Of a stretch of DNA of 36,514 nt, positions 24,487 through 33,665 are shown one piece after another. This stretch comes from Actinomycetota bacterium (lineage in GTDB: Bacteria; Actinomycetota; Actinomycetes; JACCUZ01), in NCBI GenBank assembly GCA_030841035.1, contig JAVEDI010000034.1:1-36514 (forward strand). The letters run 5' to 3'. The translations under genes were made by a program, and so were the position numbers. A model generated the notes under the pieces. It was given only the letters and a program-made list of their open reading frames with translations. It had not been told where the DNA came from and searched no databases. The number at the start of each line of letters is the position of its first letter. Position 1 is the first letter of the stretch.

Positions 24487-24515
24487 ATGGCGGTCGGGCC
24501 TGCGACCTGCATTCA
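24484..24515 (+). terminator. Hairpin overlapping the HDAC-family gene stop codon
   Basis: TGAATG pairs with CATTCA, and inside it GGTCG with CGACC, separated by a two-base mismatch. It begins at the stop codon, so it could end transcription before ppdK. No T-run is present. Confidence 0.45.
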
Positions 24516-24526
24516 GCCCGCGTGAG

Positions 24527-24563
24527 TAGGCTCCGCAAGGCGACCCCTGGATCGACGTCGATC
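24527..24563 (+). promoter_or_regulatory. ppdK: Candidate -10 box and 14-bp palindrome upstream of ppdK
   Basis: TAGGCT (24527-24532) fits the TANNNT -10 pattern. GATCGACGTCGATC (24550-24563) is a perfect 14-bp palindrome just before the ribosome-binding site. If transcription begins near 24539 the palindrome lies in the leader. An operator role is inferred from symmetry only. Confidence 0.35.
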
Positions 24564-24581
24564 ACGCGAGGAGTGTTGGCC

Positions 24582-27314
24582 GTGCCGAAGTACGTCTACG
24601 ACTTCACCGAGGGAAACAAGGACCTGAAGGACCTGCTCGGCGGCAAGGGCGCCAACCTCGCCGAGATGACCAACCTCGGGCTCCCGGTGCCTCCCGGCTT
24701 CACGATCACCACCGAGGCGTGCCAGGCCTACCTGCAGTCCGGCGACGAACCGCAGGAGATGCGCGAGGAGGTCAGTGAGCACCTTGACTCGCTGGAGAAG
24801 GCGATGGGTCGCACGCTCGGGCAGGGCGACGACCCGCTGCTGGTCTCGGTGCGCTCGGGGGCCAAGTTCTCCATGCCCGGCATGATGGAGACCGTGCTCA
24901 ACGTCGGCCTCAACGACGAGTCGGTACAAGGCCTGGCCAAGCAGTCGGGCAGCGAGCGGTTCGCCTGGGACTCCTACCGACGGTTGATCCAGATGTTCGG
25001 CAAGACCGTGCTGGGCATCGGCGGCGAGCACTTCGAGGACGCGCTCGAGGAAGCCAAGAAGGCCCGCGGCACCGAGTCCGACCTGGACCTGGACGAGAAC
25101 GACATGCGCCGGCTCGTCGACACGTTCAAGGGCGTCATCCGCGAGCAGACCGGCCATGACTTCCCCACCGACCCGCGCGAGCAGATGGATCTCGCCGTCC
25201 GCGCCGTCTTCGACTCGTGGAACGCGCCCCGCGCCATCCTCTACCGTCGCCAGGAGCGCATCCCCGCCGACCTAGGCACCGCCGTCAACGTCGTGGCGAT
25301 GGTCTTCGGAAACCTGGGCATGGACTCCGGCACCGGTGTCGCGTTCACCCGCGACCCGGGCTCGGGCCAGCAGGGCATCTACGGCGACTACCTGCAGAAC
25401 GCGCAGGGCGAGGACGTCGTCGCCGGCATCCGCAACACCTTGCCGCTGCAGAAGCTCGAGGAGATCGACAAGCCCGCCTACGACCAGCTGCTCGAGATCA
25501 TGAAGACGCTGGAGAACCACTACCGCGACCTGTGCGACATCGAGTTCACCATCGAGCGCAACAAGCTGTGGATGCTGCAGACCCGAGTCGGGAAACGTAC
25601 GGCGGGTGCGGCTTTCCGCATCGCGACGCAGCTGGTCGACCAAGGCCTGATCGAGATGGACGAGGCGGTCACGCGGGTCACCGGCGACCAGCTCGCCCAG
25701 CTGATGTTCCCCCGCTTCGACGCGAAGGCCGACAAGGAGCAGATCGCCGAGGGCATGAACGCCTCTCCGGGCGCGGCGGTGGGCAAGGCGGTCTTCGACT
25801 CCGACCGGGCCGAGGCGATGGCCAACGACGGCGAGGCGGTGATCCTGGTGCGCCGCGAGACCAACCCCGACGACCTCAACGGCATGATCGCCGCCCAGGG
25901 CATCCTCACCAGTCGCGGCGGCAAGACCTCCCACGCCGCGGTCGTCGCGCGCGGCATGGGCAAGACGTGTGTCTGCGGCGCCGAGGAGCTCGACGTCGAC
26001 CTCAAGGGCCGCAAGTTCACTGCCCGCGGTGGTGCGGTCGTGAAGGAGGGCGACGTCATCTCGATAGACGGCACCTCCGGTGCCGTCTACCTCGGCGAGG
26101 TTCCCGTTCAGCCATCGGAGGTGGTGCGCTACTTCGAGCGCGAGATCGACGCCGAGAGCCGCGACACCGACTCCGACGCGATGGACCTCGTCAGGGCCGT
26201 GCATCGGATCATGACCCACGCCGACGAGGCACGGGTGCTCAAGGTGCGCGCCAACTCCGACACCCCCGAGGACTCCGCGCGCGCGCGACGCTTCGGTGCG
26301 GAGGGCATCGGGCTGTGCCGCACGGAACACATGTTCCTCGGCGACCGCCGCCAGCACGTCGAACGGCTGATCCTCGCCACCACGCTGGCCGACTCCGACG
26401 AGGCGCAGGAGGAGCGCGACGCCGCCCTGCAGGCGCTGCTGCCCCTGCAACGCGAGGACTTCGTCGGCATCTTCGAAGCGATGGACGGCCTGCCGGTGAC
26501 AGTGCGGCTCATCGACCCGCCGTTGCACGAGTTCCTGCCCGACCTGACCGAGCTCACCTCGGCGGTCGCGGTCAAGGAGGCGCGGGGCGAGAAGGTCGAC
26601 GACCATGAACGGGCGCTGCTCGAGGCCGTGCAGCGAATGCACGAGCAGAACCCCATGCTCGGCCTGCGCGGCGTACGGCTGGGCCTGGTGATCCCCGGGC
26701 TGTTCGCCCTGCAGGTACGGGCCATCGCGGAGGCGGCCGCGCAGGTCAAGAGCGACGGCAAGGATCCGCACCCCGAGATCATGGTGCCGCTCGTCGGTGC
26801 GGTGCAGGAGCTCGAGGTGGTCAAGGAAGAGGCGCTGCGCATCCTCGCCGAGGTGGCGGAGGAGACCGGCCAGGACGTGCCGGCCCTGATCGGCACGATG
26901 ATCGAGGTGCCGCGCGCCGCGCTCACCGCCGGCCAGATCGCGGAGGCAGCCGAGTTCTTCTCCTTCGGCACCAACGACCTGACCCAGATGGGCTGGGGCT
27001 TCTCCCGCGACGACGTCGAGGCAGCGTTCTTCTCCCGTTACCTGCAGCTGGGCATCTTCGGTGTCTCGCCCTTCGAGTCCCTGGACCAGGAGGGTGTCGG
27101 CCGGCTGGTGCGTATCGCGTCGGAGGAGGGCCGGGCCGCGCGTCCCGACCTGCACCTCGGGGTCTGCGGCGAGCACGGCGGCGACCCCGACTCGATCCAC
27201 TTCTTCGCCGAGGTGGGTCTCGACTACGTCTCCTGCTCGCCGTTCCGGGTCCCGGTCGCCAGGCTCGAGGCCGGCCGTGCCGCGATCGTAGGAATGGGCA
27301 GCGACAGCAGGTGA
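24582..27314 (+). CDS. ppdK: Pyruvate, phosphate dikinase
   Basis: PPDK interconverts pyruvate, ATP and phosphate with phosphoenolpyruvate, AMP and pyrophosphate. The 910 residues comprise an N-terminal nucleotide-binding domain (LLGGKGANLAEMTNLGLPVP, SVRSGAKFSMPGMMETVLN), the phosphohistidine domain with H451 in GGKTSHAAVVARGMG and the neighbouring regulatory-type T449, and a C-terminal TIM barrel (GLCRTEHMFL, FGTNDLTQM, catalytic C862 in GVCGEHGGDP). GTG 24582 is favoured by GAGGAG at 24568-24573 with an 8-nt spacer; GTG 24573 overlaps that site. No regulatory kinase/phosphatase gene is nearby. The DUF218 gene follows after 7 bp. Confidence 0.97.
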   Translation: MPKYVYDFTEGNKDLKDLLGGKGANLAEMTNLGLPVPPGFTITTEACQAYLQSGDEPQEMREEVSEHLDSLEKAMGRTLGQGDDPLLVSVRSGAKFSMPGMMETVLNVGLNDESVQGLAKQSGSERFAWDSYRRLIQMFGKTVLGIGGEHFEDALEEAKKARGTESDLDLDENDMRRLVDTFKGVIREQTGHDFPTDPREQMDLAVRAVFDSWNAPRAILYRRQERIPADLGTAVNVVAMVFGNLGMDSGTGVAFTRDPGSGQQGIYGDYLQNAQGEDVVAGIRNTLPLQKLEEIDKPAYDQLLEIMKTLENHYRDLCDIEFTIERNKLWMLQTRVGKRTAGAAFRIATQLVDQGLIEMDEAVTRVTGDQLAQLMFPRFDAKADKEQIAEGMNASPGAAVGKAVFDSDRAEAMANDGEAVILVRRETNPDDLNGMIAAQGILTSRGGKTSHAAVVARGMGKTCVCGAEELDVDLKGRKFTARGGAVVKEGDVISIDGTSGAVYLGEVPVQPSEVVRYFEREIDAESRDTDSDAMDLVRAVHRIMTHADEARVLKVRANSDTPEDSARARRFGAEGIGLCRTEHMFLGDRRQHVERLILATTLADSDEAQEERDAALQALLPLQREDFVGIFEAMDGLPVTVRLIDPPLHEFLPDLTELTSAVAVKEARGEKVDDHERALLEAVQRMHEQNPMLGLRGVRLGLVIPGLFALQVRAIAEAAAQVKSDGKDPHPEIMVPLVGAVQELEVVKEEALRILAEVAEETGQDVPALIGTMIEVPRAALTAGQIAEAAEFFSFGTNDLTQMGWGFSRDDVEAAFFSRYLQLGIFGVSPFESLDQEGVGRLVRIASEEGRAARPDLHLGVCGEHGGDPDSIHFFAEVGLDYVSCSPFRVPVARLEAGRAAIVGMGSDSR

Positions 27315-27321
27315 CCGCATC

Positions 27322-27945
27322 TTGACCCTCGTCCGGCTGACCGTCCGCGTCGTGACGGGGCTGCTGGTGCTCTCGCTCCTGCTGATCGTCTTCGTCGCCG
27401 GCCGGGTCTGGTGGGTGGCCCGGCAGGACGACCGGCGGGTGTCGGACGCCATCGTCGTGCTCGGCGCCGCGCAGTTCGACGGCCGGCCGTCCTCCGTGTT
27501 CACCGCCCGCCTCGCGCACGCCAGCGACCTCTACCGGGCCGACGTGGCGCCGCGGATCCTGACCGTCGGCGGCCGCCGCGTGGGGGACCGGTTCACCGAG
27601 GCGCAGGCCGGCAAGCGGTGGCTCACCCAGCACGGCGTACCGGCGAAACGGATCGTGGCCGTGAACCTCGGCGTGGACACGCTCAGCAGCGTGCGCGCCG
27701 TGTCGGGCACGATGCGGGCGCGTCGCTGGTCGACCGCCGTCGTCGTCACCGACCCGTGGCACTCGCTGCGCACCCGCACGATGGCTCGTGACGTCGGCAT
27801 CGACGCGGTCACGTCACCGACGCGCCGCGGCCCGGCCGTGCGCACCCGCGACACGGAGCTGCGCTACATCGGCCGTGAGACGGTGGCCTACCTCTGCTAC
27901 AAGGCGTTCAGGCGCAGCATCGACTTCGGCCCGAACGCCCTGTGA
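27322..27945 (+). CDS. DUF218 (YdcF/SanA-type) membrane-anchored protein
   Basis: This 207-residue protein has one N-terminal membrane helix ([20 protein letters not shown]) and a DUF218 domain ([57 protein letters not shown]). Relatives are linked to envelope functions, but the reaction is not defined. It starts with TTG 27322, preceded by AGGTG. A GTG 11 bp upstream is in another frame and soon meets a stop. A GTG at 27352 is possible but would cut into the membrane helix. The stop overlaps the dgt start by 4 bp. Confidence 0.82.
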   Translation: MTLVRLTVRVVTGLLVLSLLLIVFVAGRVWWVARQDDRRVSDAIVVLGAAQFDGRPSSVFTARLAHASDLYRADVAPRILTVGGRRVGDRFTEAQAGKRWLTQHGVPAKRIVAVNLGVDTLSSVRAVSGTMRARRWSTAVVVTDPWHSLRTRTMARDVGIDAVTSPTRRGPAVRTRDTELRYIGRETVAYLCYKAFRRSIDFGPNAL

Positions 27946-29171
27946 CCGGGTCGGGGGCCGCGTGGTGGGAGCAGCGGTGGGTTGCCGAGCCGACCAAGCG
28001 GCCCGGACGCACCGCTTACGAGCGCGACCGGGCGCGGGTGCTGCACTCGGCTGCGCTGCGCCGGCTCGCCGCGACGACGCAGGTCGTCGAGCCGGGGGAG
28101 AGCGACTTCCCACGGACCCGCCTCACGCACTCGCTGGAGTGCGCGCAGGTCGGGCGGGGGCTCGGCAAGGCGCTCGGCTGTGACCCCGACCTGGTCGAGA
28201 CGGCGTGCCTCGCGCACGACCTGGGTCACCCGCCGTTCGGGCACAACGGCGAGGCGGCTCTCGACGAGGTGGCCCAGGCGTGCGGCGGCTTCGAGGGGAA
28301 CGCGCAGAGCCTGCGCATCCTGACCCGGCTGGAGGCCAAGACGTTCGCCCCCGACGGCCGCAGCGTCGGGCTGAACCTGACCCGCGCGGCGCTCGATGCG
28401 TCGTGCAAGTACCCGTGGTCGCGCGAGAGCGAGGCGTCCGACGGGCGCAAGTACGGCGTCTACGCGGCCGACCTCGAGGTCTTCACCTGGTTGCGCCAGG
28501 GCGTGCCGGAGGCGCAGCGCTGCCTCGAGGCCCAGGTGATGGACTGGTCCGACGACATCGCCTACTCCGTCCACGACCTCGAGGACGCGGTGCACGCGGG
28601 CCACCTGCCCCTGGCCGTGCTCGACGACGTCGAGGAGCGCCACGCGGTCGCCGCGCTCGCCGCCACCCGGTCGCCGGGGGAGCCCGAGGAGTTCGCCGAG
28701 GCACTGGCCCGGCTGCGCCGCCTGCCGTACTGGCCGGGCGCGTTCGACGGTTCGCACCGGGCGCTCGCGGCGCTCAAGAACGCCACGAGCCAGCTCGTGG
28801 GCCGGTTCTGCGAGGCGGCGGAGGAAGCGACCCGGCAGGCGTACGGCGGCGGTGCCCTGTCCCGCTACGACGCCGACCTGGTCGTGCCACAGGACGCCCG
28901 CCTGGAGTGCGAGGTGCTCAAGGCCCTGACGGCGCGCTACGTCATGGAGAGCAAGCCGGCCGCCCGGCGCTACGCGGTGCAGCGGGAGATGATCCTCGAG
29001 CTGGTCGAGCTGCTCTGCCGGCGGGCGCCCGAGGGGCTGGACACGCTCTCGAGAGACGCCTGGGAGGTCGCCCCCGACGACGCCGCGCGACTGCGTGCCG
29101 TGCTCGACCACGTCGCCTCGCTGACCGACCGGTCGGCAGTGGCGCGCCACGCCGTCCTCCGGCAAGGATGA
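27942..29171 (+). CDS. dgt: Deoxyguanosinetriphosphate triphosphohydrolase-like protein
   Basis: This 409-residue HD-domain enzyme hydrolyses dNTPs to deoxynucleosides and triphosphate, controlling nucleotide pools. The metal-binding set is H63 in THSLE, H92-D93 in [14 protein letters not shown] and D204/D205 in [16 protein letters not shown]. The family start [20 protein letters not shown] follows a 20-residue N-terminus. GTG 27942 overlaps the DUF218 stop as GTGA. The order dgt followed by dnaG fits the common actinobacterial arrangement, though here a flavoprotein gene is between them. Confidence 0.95.
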   Translation: MTGSGAAWWEQRWVAEPTKRPGRTAYERDRARVLHSAALRRLAATTQVVEPGESDFPRTRLTHSLECAQVGRGLGKALGCDPDLVETACLAHDLGHPPFGHNGEAALDEVAQACGGFEGNAQSLRILTRLEAKTFAPDGRSVGLNLTRAALDASCKYPWSRESEASDGRKYGVYAADLEVFTWLRQGVPEAQRCLEAQVMDWSDDIAYSVHDLEDAVHAGHLPLAVLDDVEERHAVAALAATRSPGEPEEFAEALARLRRLPYWPGAFDGSHRALAALKNATSQLVGRFCEAAEEATRQAYGGGALSRYDADLVVPQDARLECEVLKALTARYVMESKPAARRYAVQREMILELVELLCRRAPEGLDTLSRDAWEVAPDDAARLRAVLDHVASLTDRSAVARHAVLRQG

Positions 29172-29175
29172 GCTC

Positions 29176-30411
29176 ATGACGACCAACTCGACGCACGTCA
29201 TCGTGGGCGCCGGCCTCGCCGGCGCGAAGGCCGCACAGGCGATGCGCGACTGCGGGTTCGACGGGCGGATCGTCCTCGTCGGCGACGAGCGGGAACGCCC
29301 CTACGAGCGACCGCCGCTGTCCAAGGACTTCCTGCTCGGCAAGGCCACCAAGGAGAAGGGCTACGTCCACGACGAGTCGTGGTACGCCGAGCAGGACGTC
29401 GAGCTGCGCCTCGGCTCCACGGTGACCGGGGTGCACCGCGGTGGCCAGCAGGTCGAGCTCGCGGGCGGCGAGCGGGTCGGCTACGACCGGTTGCTGCTCG
29501 CGACCGGCTCCGCCCCGCGCCGGCTGACCGTGCCGGGTGCCGACCTCGACGGAGTCCACTACCTGCGCAGGCTCGGCGATGCCGAGAAGCTGCGCGACGT
29601 GCTCACCGCGGGGGGCGCGGTCGTGATCGTGGGTGGTGGCTGGATCGGTCTCGAGGTGGCCGCAGCGGGACGGCACTACGGCGCCGAGGTCACCGTCGTC
29701 GAGCCGCAGCCCACGCCGCTGTACGCCGCACTCGGCCGCGAGATCGGCGACATCTTCGCCGCGCTGCATCGCGAGCACGGCGTCGACGTACGCACCGGCT
29801 CGGGGGTCACCGCCTTCGAGGGCGAGGGCCGGGTCACCGGTGTCGTCACGTCCTCGGGTCAGGTGATCGCCGCCGACGCGGTCGTCGTCGGCGTCGGAGT
29901 CATCCCCAACACCCGGCTGGCCGAGGCGGCGGGCCTCGACGTCGACGGCGGCGTCCTCGTCGACGAGAACCTGCAGACGGCGGACCCGGCCATCTGGGCG
30001 GCGGGAGACGTCGCGAGCGCCTGGCACCCGGTGTACGACCAACGGGTGCGCGTCGAGCACTGGGCCAACGCCACCAACCAGGGCACGGCGGCCGGTGCCG
30101 CGATGGCCGGCAAGGGCGAGCCGTACGCCAAGCTGCCGTACTTCTACAGCGACCAGTACGACCTGTCCCTGGAGTACCACGGGCACGTCGGGGCGGCCGG
30201 GTACGACGCCGTCGTCGTGCGCGGCGAGCCGGGCGCCGGGCCGTGGTTCGCGTTCTGGCTGCGCGAGGGCCGGGTGCTGGCCGGCATGAACGTCAACGAC
30301 TGGGACGCCGCCGACGCGGTCAAGGCGCTGGCCCGCAGCCGCGCCCACGTCGAGGCCGCCCGCCTGGCCGACCCCGCCGTCCCCCTCACCGACGTCGACC
30401 GCCTGAGGTAG
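29176..30411 (+). CDS. FAD-dependent ferredoxin reductase-like oxidoreductase
   Basis: This 411-residue flavoprotein passes electrons from NAD(P)H to ferredoxin-type or rubredoxin partners. It shows FAD binding (THVIVGAGLAGAKAAQAM), the NAD(P) fold (AVVIVGGGWIGLEVAAAG) and the C-terminal FAD motif (DPAIWAAGDVASAWHP), plus the early PYERPPLSKDFLLGK segment typical of putidaredoxin/rhodocoxin reductases. No ferredoxin gene adjoins it. ATG 29176 follows AAGGA and starts 4 bp after the dgt stop. It is a possible electron source for the two Rieske oxygenases at 13.5-17.7 kb, but the distance makes that a guess. Confidence 0.9.
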   Translation: MTTNSTHVIVGAGLAGAKAAQAMRDCGFDGRIVLVGDERERPYERPPLSKDFLLGKATKEKGYVHDESWYAEQDVELRLGSTVTGVHRGGQQVELAGGERVGYDRLLLATGSAPRRLTVPGADLDGVHYLRRLGDAEKLRDVLTAGGAVVIVGGGWIGLEVAAAGRHYGAEVTVVEPQPTPLYAALGREIGDIFAALHREHGVDVRTGSGVTAFEGEGRVTGVVTSSGQVIAADAVVVGVGVIPNTRLAEAAGLDVDGGVLVDENLQTADPAIWAAGDVASAWHPVYDQRVRVEHWANATNQGTAAGAAMAGKGEPYAKLPYFYSDQYDLSLEYHGHVGAAGYDAVVVRGEPGAGPWFAFWLREGRVLAGMNVNDWDAADAVKALARSRAHVEAARLADPAVPLTDVDRLR

Positions 30412-30431
30412 GCGGGGCTCGAGAGAAGGCT

Positions 30432-30448
30432 GGGGACAGCCGGTCCCC
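30432..30448 (+). terminator. Hairpin between flavoprotein gene and dnaG
   Basis: GGGGAC pairs with GTCCCC around AGCCG, 20 bp after the flavoprotein stop and upstream of the dnaG -10 box. It may separate the two transcripts. Confidence 0.45.
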
Positions 30449-30465
30449 GAGCCCGGGGCCACCCG

Positions 30466-30471
30466 TAGACT
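30466..30471 (+). promoter_or_regulatory. dnaG: -10 box, leaderless dnaG promoter candidate
   Basis: TAGACT ends 7 nt before GTG 30479, so transcription could begin at the start codon. No ribosome-binding site precedes that GTG, which agrees with leaderless expression. Confidence 0.5.
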
Positions 30472-30478
30472 CGCCGCC

Positions 30479-32317
30479 GTGGCAGGACGGATCCGGGATG
30501 AGGACGTCGTGCTCGTCAAGGAGCGCGCCGACCTGTCCGAGGTGATCGGCGACCACGTCACGCTGCGCCCCGCGGGCGGCGGCAACTTCAAGGGGCTGTG
30601 CCCCTTCCACGACGAGAAGAGCCCGTCGTTCTCCGTGCGGCCCAGCGTCGGGTCCTGGCACTGCTTCGGCTGCCAGGAGGGCGGCGACGTCATCTCCTTC
30701 GTCATGAAGCTCGACCACCTGTCCTTCGCGGAGACCGTCGAGCGGCTCGCCGCGCGCTACAACATCGCGCTGCGCTACGAGGACGGCGGGCACACCCCCA
30801 ACCGCCAGCCGGGCCAGCGCAGCCGGCTGGTCGAGGCGCACAAGGTGGCCGCCCAGTTCTACGTCGAGCAGCTGGCCACACCGGCCGCGGCCGCGGCGCG
30901 CGGGTTCCTCGCCGAGCGCGGTTTCGACGCGGCGGCGGCCGAGCACTTCGGCGTGGGCTTCGCACCCAAGGACTGGGACTCGCTCAGCCGCCACCTGCGT
31001 GGCCGCGGCTTCACCGCCGAGGAGCTGATGGCCGGTGGGCTGGCCAGCAGTGGGCAGCGTGGGCCGATCGACCGGTTCAAGGGCCGGCTGCTCTGGCCGA
31101 TCCGCGACATCACCGGGGAGGTGATCGGTTTCGGGGCGCGGCGCCTGTTCGAGGACGACCGCATCGAGGCCAAGTACGTCAACACCCCTGACACGCCGAT
31201 CTACAAGAAGTCCACCGTGCTGTACGGCGTCGACCTCGCGAAGAAGGAGATCGCCCGCCGGATGCAGGCGGTCGTCGTGGAGGGCTACACCGACGTGATG
31301 GCCTGTCACCTGGCCGGCGTCGACACCGCGATCGCCACGTGCGGCACCTCGTTCGGCGAGGACCACATCAAGGTGCTGCGTCGGCTGCTCATGGATCAGA
31401 ACGAGTTCCGCGGCGAGGTCATCTTCACCTTCGACGGTGACGCCGCGGGGCAGAAGGCCGCCGAGCGCGCCTTCACGTTCGACCAGCGCTTCACCACGCA
31501 GACGTACGTCGCCGTGGAGCCGACCGGCGCGGACCCCTGCGAGCTGCGACAGGCCAAGGGCGACCTCGCCGTGCGCGACCTCGTCGCGCGTCGGGTGCCG
31601 CTGTTCGAGTTCGCGATCAAGGCATCGATCGGGCGCTACGACCTCAACACCCCCGAAGGGCGGACCAGCGCCACCCCCGCGGCGATGGAGGTCGTCCGCA
31701 AGATCCGCGACGTCTCGCTGCGCACCGCCTACGCGCGCCAGCTCTCCGGGTGGCTCGGTCTGCCCGACCCGGACGAGCTGGTCGTGCACGCCCGCGGCGG
31801 CACCAACCAGATCGGGCGCTTCACCACGTCCGTCGCGCCCGATGACCCCGCGCTGCGTTTCGAGCGCGACGCGCTCAAGGTGGTCCTCCAGTCGCCCGAT
31901 CTGGCCGATGCCTCGTTCGACGGGCTCGACCGCTCGGTCTTCACCGCCCCCGTCTACGCCGCGGTCCGTGACGCCGTGGTCGCAGCCGGTGGCGTCGCCG
32001 CAGCGGTCGGTGGCGGCGCGGGCTGGGTGGCGCGCGTGGAGGCGGCGGCGGCCGACGACGACGTACGGCGGCTCACGCGTGAGCTGGCCGTGGAGCCGCT
32101 GGCCACCAGTGACGCCGCCGCGCCGCGGTACGCCACCGAGGTGATCGTCCGGCTGGAAGAGCTCGCCGCCACCCGCGCCATCGCCGACCGCAAGTCCCGC
32201 CTCCAGCGCATCAACCCGGTGGAGGAGCCCGGCGGCTACAACCGGTTGTTCGCCGAGCTGGTGGCGCTCGAGCAGCACCGGCGGGAGCTGCGCGAGAAGG
32301 CCATCGGCATCCTGTAG
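30479..32317 (+). CDS. dnaG: DNA primase
   Basis: DnaG makes the RNA primers for DNA replication. The 612 residues contain the CHC2 zinc finger (C41, H44, C62, C65; CPFHDEKSPSFSV and WHCFGCQEGGD), the RNA-polymerase-like core with its TOPRIM acidic residues (VVVEGYTDVMACH, FTFDGDAAGQKAA) and a C-terminal helicase-interaction region (about 440-612). The length is usual for actinobacteria. Start GTG 30479 is supported by the conserved IRDEDVVLVKERADLSEVI directly after it and by the -10 box 7 nt upstream. The sigma gene follows on the same strand. Confidence 0.97.
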   Translation: MAGRIRDEDVVLVKERADLSEVIGDHVTLRPAGGGNFKGLCPFHDEKSPSFSVRPSVGSWHCFGCQEGGDVISFVMKLDHLSFAETVERLAARYNIALRYEDGGHTPNRQPGQRSRLVEAHKVAAQFYVEQLATPAAAAARGFLAERGFDAAAAEHFGVGFAPKDWDSLSRHLRGRGFTAEELMAGGLASSGQRGPIDRFKGRLLWPIRDITGEVIGFGARRLFEDDRIEAKYVNTPDTPIYKKSTVLYGVDLAKKEIARRMQAVVVEGYTDVMACHLAGVDTAIATCGTSFGEDHIKVLRRLLMDQNEFRGEVIFTFDGDAAGQKAAERAFTFDQRFTTQTYVAVEPTGADPCELRQAKGDLAVRDLVARRVPLFEFAIKASIGRYDLNTPEGRTSATPAAMEVVRKIRDVSLRTAYARQLSGWLGLPDPDELVVHARGGTNQIGRFTTSVAPDDPALRFERDALKVVLQSPDLADASFDGLDRSVFTAPVYAAVRDAVVAAGGVAAAVGGGAGWVARVEAAAADDDVRRLTRELAVEPLATSDAAAPRYATEVIVRLEELAATRAIADRKSRLQRINPVEEPGGYNRLFAELVALEQHRRELREKAIGIL

Positions 32318-32320
32318 AAG

Positions 32321-32345
32321 TTGATCACAAGTCCTTGTGGTTCAA
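32321..32345. promoter_or_regulatory. Dyad symmetry upstream of the sigma factor gene
   Basis: TTGA-T-CACAAG-TC-CTTGTG-GT-TCAA gives 10-bp interrupted arms starting 4 bp after the dnaG stop, in an unusually AT-rich stretch (32318-32400). It may be a terminator for dnaG without a T-run, or an operator for the sigma gene. Confidence 0.5.
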
Positions 32346-32418
32346 CGGATATCACCCGCTATCGGCCACTGATTTCATTGCGTCGGACAAATCACCAGCG
32401 CATTGCCCGGGCAGGAGG

Positions 32419-32424
32419 CAGACT
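32419..32424 (+). promoter_or_regulatory. -10-like box before the sigma factor start
   Basis: CAGACT ends 7 nt before GTG 32432, the same geometry as TAGACT before dnaG. GGAGG at 32414-32418 is 13 nt from this GTG, which is long for a ribosome-binding site, so leaderless translation is a reasonable alternative. Confidence 0.35.
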
Positions 32425-32431
32425 GGCCTGC

Positions 32432-33613
32432 GTGGGGACGGTGACGGTCGCTCTCGAGGCCGTGAACGAGGTGGTAGCCCGGCTGCGAGCCAGCGGCGGG
32501 GACGCTCGACTGATCCCCGCCCAGGCGGTGGCCGCCGAGGCCACGGCCTCCGGCCTCGCGCCCGACAGCATCGACGACATCGTGCGCCAGCTCGCCGACG
32601 AGGGGGTCGAGGTCGTCCTCGACGAGCCGTCGACCGACGAGCTCGTCCAGGTCGCCGTCGAGGACGAGATCGAGCCACCGTCGCTGGACGACGTCGGACC
32701 GGCCGCCTCGGCCGACCTGGTGCGTGTGTACCTGCGGGAGATCGGCCGCGTGCCGTTGCTGACCGCCGCGGGGGAGGTCGACCTGGCGCGCCGGGTCGAG
32801 GCGGGCGTCTTCGCCGCCGAGCGGCTCACCGACGGCACGCTGCTCACGCCCGAGATGGCCCGCGACCTCATGACGATCTCCCGCGACGGCGAGCGCGCGA
32901 AGCGCCAGCTGATCGAGGCCAACCTGCGGCTCGTCGTGTCCATCGCCAAGCGCTACTCCGGCCGGGGACTGCCCTTCCTGGACCTCATCCAGGAAGGCAA
33001 CCTCGGGCTCATCCGCGCGGTGGAGAAGTTCGACTACACGCGAGGCTACAAGTTCTCGACCTACGCCAGCTGGTGGATCCGCCAGGCCGTCTCCCGAGCC
33101 GTCGCCGACCAGGCGCGCACGATCCGCATCCCGGTGCACATGGTCGAGACCGTCAACCGCATCCTGCGCACCCAACGGCTGCTGGTGCAGACGCTCGGCC
33201 GCGAGCCGACCGTCGCTGAGATCGCCGAGCGCGTCGACCTGCCCGCCGAGCGGGTCTCCGAGATCCGCCGACTCGCGATGGAGCCGGTGTCGCTGCACTC
33301 GCCGGTCGGCGAGGAGGACGGCTCCGAGCTCGGTGACCTGATCGAGGACTCCGAGTCGATCGCACCGGCGGACGTGGTGTCGGTGGGCATGCTGCAGAGC
33401 CACGTCGAGGCGGTGCTGACCCATCTGGGGGAGCGCGAGCGCGAGGTCGTGCGGATGCGCTACGGGCTGGCCGACGGCGAGCCGCGCACCCTCGAGGAGG
33501 TCGGGCGCGCCTTCGGCGTCACACGCGAGCGGGTGCGCCAGATCGAGGCCAAGAGCCTCGCCAAGCTGCGTCACCCCCATCTGTCCGCCCAACTGCGCGA
33601 CTACCTGGGCTGA
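32432..33613 (+). CDS. RNA polymerase sigma-70 factor, group 1/2 (RpoD/HrdB/SigA-like)
   Basis: This 393-residue sigma factor directs RNA polymerase to housekeeping-type promoters. Region 1.2 is [20 protein letters not shown]; regions 2.1-2.4 run from [20 protein letters not shown] through [20 protein letters not shown] and [20 protein letters not shown]; region 3 includes [14 protein letters not shown]; and region 4.2 is [20 protein letters not shown]. The complete recognition helices argue for the primary or a closely related factor; which of the two cannot be told without the rest of the genome. GTG 32432 is chosen because the conserved acidic N-terminal region starts there. A hairpin at 33625-33644 follows. 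Confidence 0.93.
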   Translation: MGTVTVALEAVNEVVARLRASGGDARLIPAQAVAAEATASGLAPDSIDDIVRQLADEGVEVVLDEPSTDELVQVAVEDEIEPPSLDDVGPAASADLVRVYLREIGRVPLLTAAGEVDLARRVEAGVFAAERLTDGTLLTPEMARDLMTISRDGERAKRQLIEANLRLVVSIAKRYSGRGLPFLDLIQEGNLGLIRAVEKFDYTRGYKFSTYASWWIRQAVSRAVADQARTIRIPVHMVETVNRILRTQRLLVQTLGREPTVAEIAERVDLPAERVSEIRRLAMEPVSLHSPVGEEDGSELGDLIEDSESIAPADVVSVGMLQSHVEAVLTHLGEREREVVRMRYGLADGEPRTLEEVGRAFGVTRERVRQIEAKSLAKLRHPHLSAQLRDYLG

Positions 33614-33624
33614 CGGCGCCTGCC

Positions 33625-33644
33625 GCCGGCCCTCGCGCGCCGGC
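33625..33644 (+). terminator. Hairpin terminator candidate after sigma factor gene
   Basis: GCCGGC pairs with GCCGGC around an 8-nt loop, 11 bp after the stop. It lies just upstream of the TACGCT box of the next gene. Confidence 0.5.
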
Positions 33645-33651
33645 AGCGACG

Positions 33652-33657
33652 TACGCT
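33652..33657 (+). promoter_or_regulatory. -10 box, leaderless promoter candidate for gene at 33666
   Basis: TACGCT ends 8 nt before GTG 33666. No ribosome-binding site is visible before this start. Confidence 0.4.
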
Positions 33658-33665
33658 CTGCGACC

